From Bowmanella dokdonensis (lineage in GTDB: Bacteria > Pseudomonadota > Gammaproteobacteria > Enterobacterales > Alteromonadaceae), in the NCBI RefSeq assembly GCF_017254865.1, contig NZ_JAFKCV010000002.1, forward strand, positions 1-64,000: a DNA stretch of 64,000 nt, in the 5' to 3' direction. Under the pieces are notes generated by a model, which was given only the letters and a program-made list of their open reading frames with translations, made no database searches and was not told the DNA's origin. Made by a program: the position numbers and the translations under genes. Shown piece by piece: positions 63,042 through 64,000 of the stretch; position 1 is the first letter of the stretch; every line of letters starts with the position of its first letter.

Positions 63042-63970
63042 TCCTGAACGAACTGCTGTTGCCCATTTTTGTAGTGCTGATAACGCTTATCCTGGGCGCG
63101 GGGGTAGTGGATTATCTGCACCACGCCACCAGTGCACTTGGCAAACAGATGAGTCTGAGGCGGTCCCTGAATCCGCTGGCGCCACTGTACCGGCTGGGAC
63201 TTGCCTTGAGTCAGCAATCGGTGATCACCGAGCATCCAGACAGACTTAACCTTCGCCTGGCACCGGCTTTGTATTTCGCCTTGGCCGCGCTGGGCCTTGC
63301 GGTAGTCCCTTGGTCGGCTGACTTTATTCCCGCTGATCTGGTCACCGGCATGGTGCTTTGGGGTGCCGTGGAAGTGCTTGCCACTGTGGTGATTTTCCTC
63401 TGCGGCTGGTCCGCCAATGCCCATTTACCGCTGCTTGGCGCCTATCGTTACGTTTCCCTCGGCCTGTCCTACATGCTCGTCAGCATGTTTGTGCTGATTG
63501 GGGTGGCCCTGCCGGCCGAATCATTGCAACTGAGCGCTGTGGTGGAGTCGCAACGGGAAATATGGAATGTGCTACGCCAGCCAATGGGATTGCCGCTGTT
63601 TCTGATTGTCGGCCTGGGGCTGACTTTCTGGGGGCCGCTCGATTTCGCCAGCTCGCCTGATCTGGATCGGGGGATATCCGCAGATCAATCAGGCGCTTCC
63701 CGCCTGGTCTGGCAACTGGCCCGTTACGCCATGCTGGTCGCTTTTTCCTTTATGGCCGCCACCGTTTTTCTCGGCGGCTGGCTGGGGCCCTGGCTCCCCG
63801 GCCCGCTTTGGCTGGTGTTAAAGGCGACGCTGGTGCTGCTGATCCTGCTGTGGATGGGCCATAACCTGCCTGTTATGACACCGGATAAGTTTATCAGTGT
63901 TGCCTGGGTACTGCTGTTACCCCTGTCCTTTGTGGATCTTATCTGGGCGGGAGCACTGGCCCTATGGTAG
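63032..63970 (+). CDS. NuoH-like membrane subunit
   Basis: 312 residues with about eight membrane helices. The NuoH block is present (FLCGWSANAHLPLLGAYRYVSLGLSYMLVS, FLGGWLGPWLPGPLWLVLKATLVLLILLWMGHNLP), the part that forms the quinone-site floor and joins the peripheral arm. The acidic loop after helix 5 in canonical NuoH is reduced. ATG 63032 overlaps the upstream fusion by 10 bases; 63038 is an alternative. The stop overlaps the next start. Confidence 0.85.
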   Translation: MAMILNELLLPIFVVLITLILGAGVVDYLHHATSALGKQMSLRRSLNPLAPLYRLGLALSQQSVITEHPDRLNLRLAPALYFALAALGLAVVPWSADFIPADLVTGMVLWGAVEVLATVVIFLCGWSANAHLPLLGAYRYVSLGLSYMLVSMFVLIGVALPAESLQLSAVVESQREIWNVLRQPMGLPLFLIVGLGLTFWGPLDFASSPDLDRGISADQSGASRLVWQLARYAMLVAFSFMAATVFLGGWLGPWLPGPLWLVLKATLVLLILLWMGHNLPVMTPDKFISVAWVLLLPLSFVDLIWAGALALW

Positions 63971-64000
63971 GCATCTGGACCGACATTACCTTCTATCTGT
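63964..64000 (+). CDS. start of a further gene of the complex I-like operon (cut by window edge)
   Basis: ATG overlaps the nuoH-like stop and opens MVGIWTDITFYL before the window ends. By gene order in complex I operons it could be a NuoI-, J- or K-like subunit; the hydrophobic start favours a membrane protein. Twelve residues do not allow a call. Confidence 0.5.
   Translation, partial: MVGIWTDITFYL

Overview
The window looks like chromosomal DNA of a marine or alkaliphilic gammaproteobacterium of the order Alteromonadales. This rests on the Shewanella/Alteromonas-style N-acetylglucosamine (GlcNAc) locus (NagP, NagX, NagB-II, BadF-type NagK, LacI-type NagR), the cbb3 oxidase–Fnr–UspE block, and Shewanella-like proteins such as a DUF2987 protein and CobB. 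Genus was not resolved. No rRNA, tRNA or CRISPR array was recognised.

Layout. 1-1050: tail of an IS3-family transposase, a small membrane protein and a ParD/ParE-like toxin-antitoxin pair. 1159-6814: a minus-strand run of hydrolase, DJ-1/PfpI protein, response regulator, histidine kinase and amidohydrolase, with overlapping ends. 6879-8651: the CsgG / DUF4810 / DUF799 lipoprotein trio ending at a strong terminator. 8941-26673: a large GlcNAc/chitooligosaccharide locus made of nagX, nagP, nagA, nagB-II, nagK, a GH20 hexosaminidase, a TPR-sulfotransferase, two flavin-dependent halogenase-family proteins, a SapC-like protein, a TonB-dependent receptor and the LacI-family regulator nagR. Near-identical palindromes (core TGACA-N4-TGTCA) lie before nagK, before the hexosaminidase and, in at least two copies, between the receptor and nagR, so the locus is very probably one NagR regulon.

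26685-31105 holds cobB, a LysE-type exporter, a repeat-rich secreted protein, a membrane protein, a Bax-like glucosaminidase and a DUF2987 protein. 31108-41360 is a minus-strand respiratory block: ttcA, a DUF4112 protein, uspE, fnr, a TauE/SafE-like protein, ccoS, ccoI, ccoH, ccoP, ccoQ, ccoO and ccoN. FNR-type boxes (TTGAT-N4-ATCAA-like) precede uspE, ccoN and a hemerythrin gene, tying oxidase expression to oxygen sensing. 41606-54282 is mixed: a KefB-type antiporter, hemerythrin, YbaN, DUF1428, CPXCG and HiPIP proteins, a TPR-GGDEF diguanylate cyclase, a MITE-like element, a Tat-exported aminotransferase-fold enzyme, an amino-acid permease, an EF-hand lipoprotein and a patatin lipoprotein with a small partner.

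54678-60198 carries an unrecognised protein with paired palindromes upstream, then RNA methyltransferases, a ferredoxin, a flavoprotein and a YlqF-type GTPase. From 60328 to the right edge a WYL-domain regulator diverges from a degenerate complex I-like operon: NuoA-like, a NuoB/NuoD-like fusion that has lost the iron-sulfur cysteines, NuoH-like and the start of a further gene. That operon is the best candidate for an undescribed system here.
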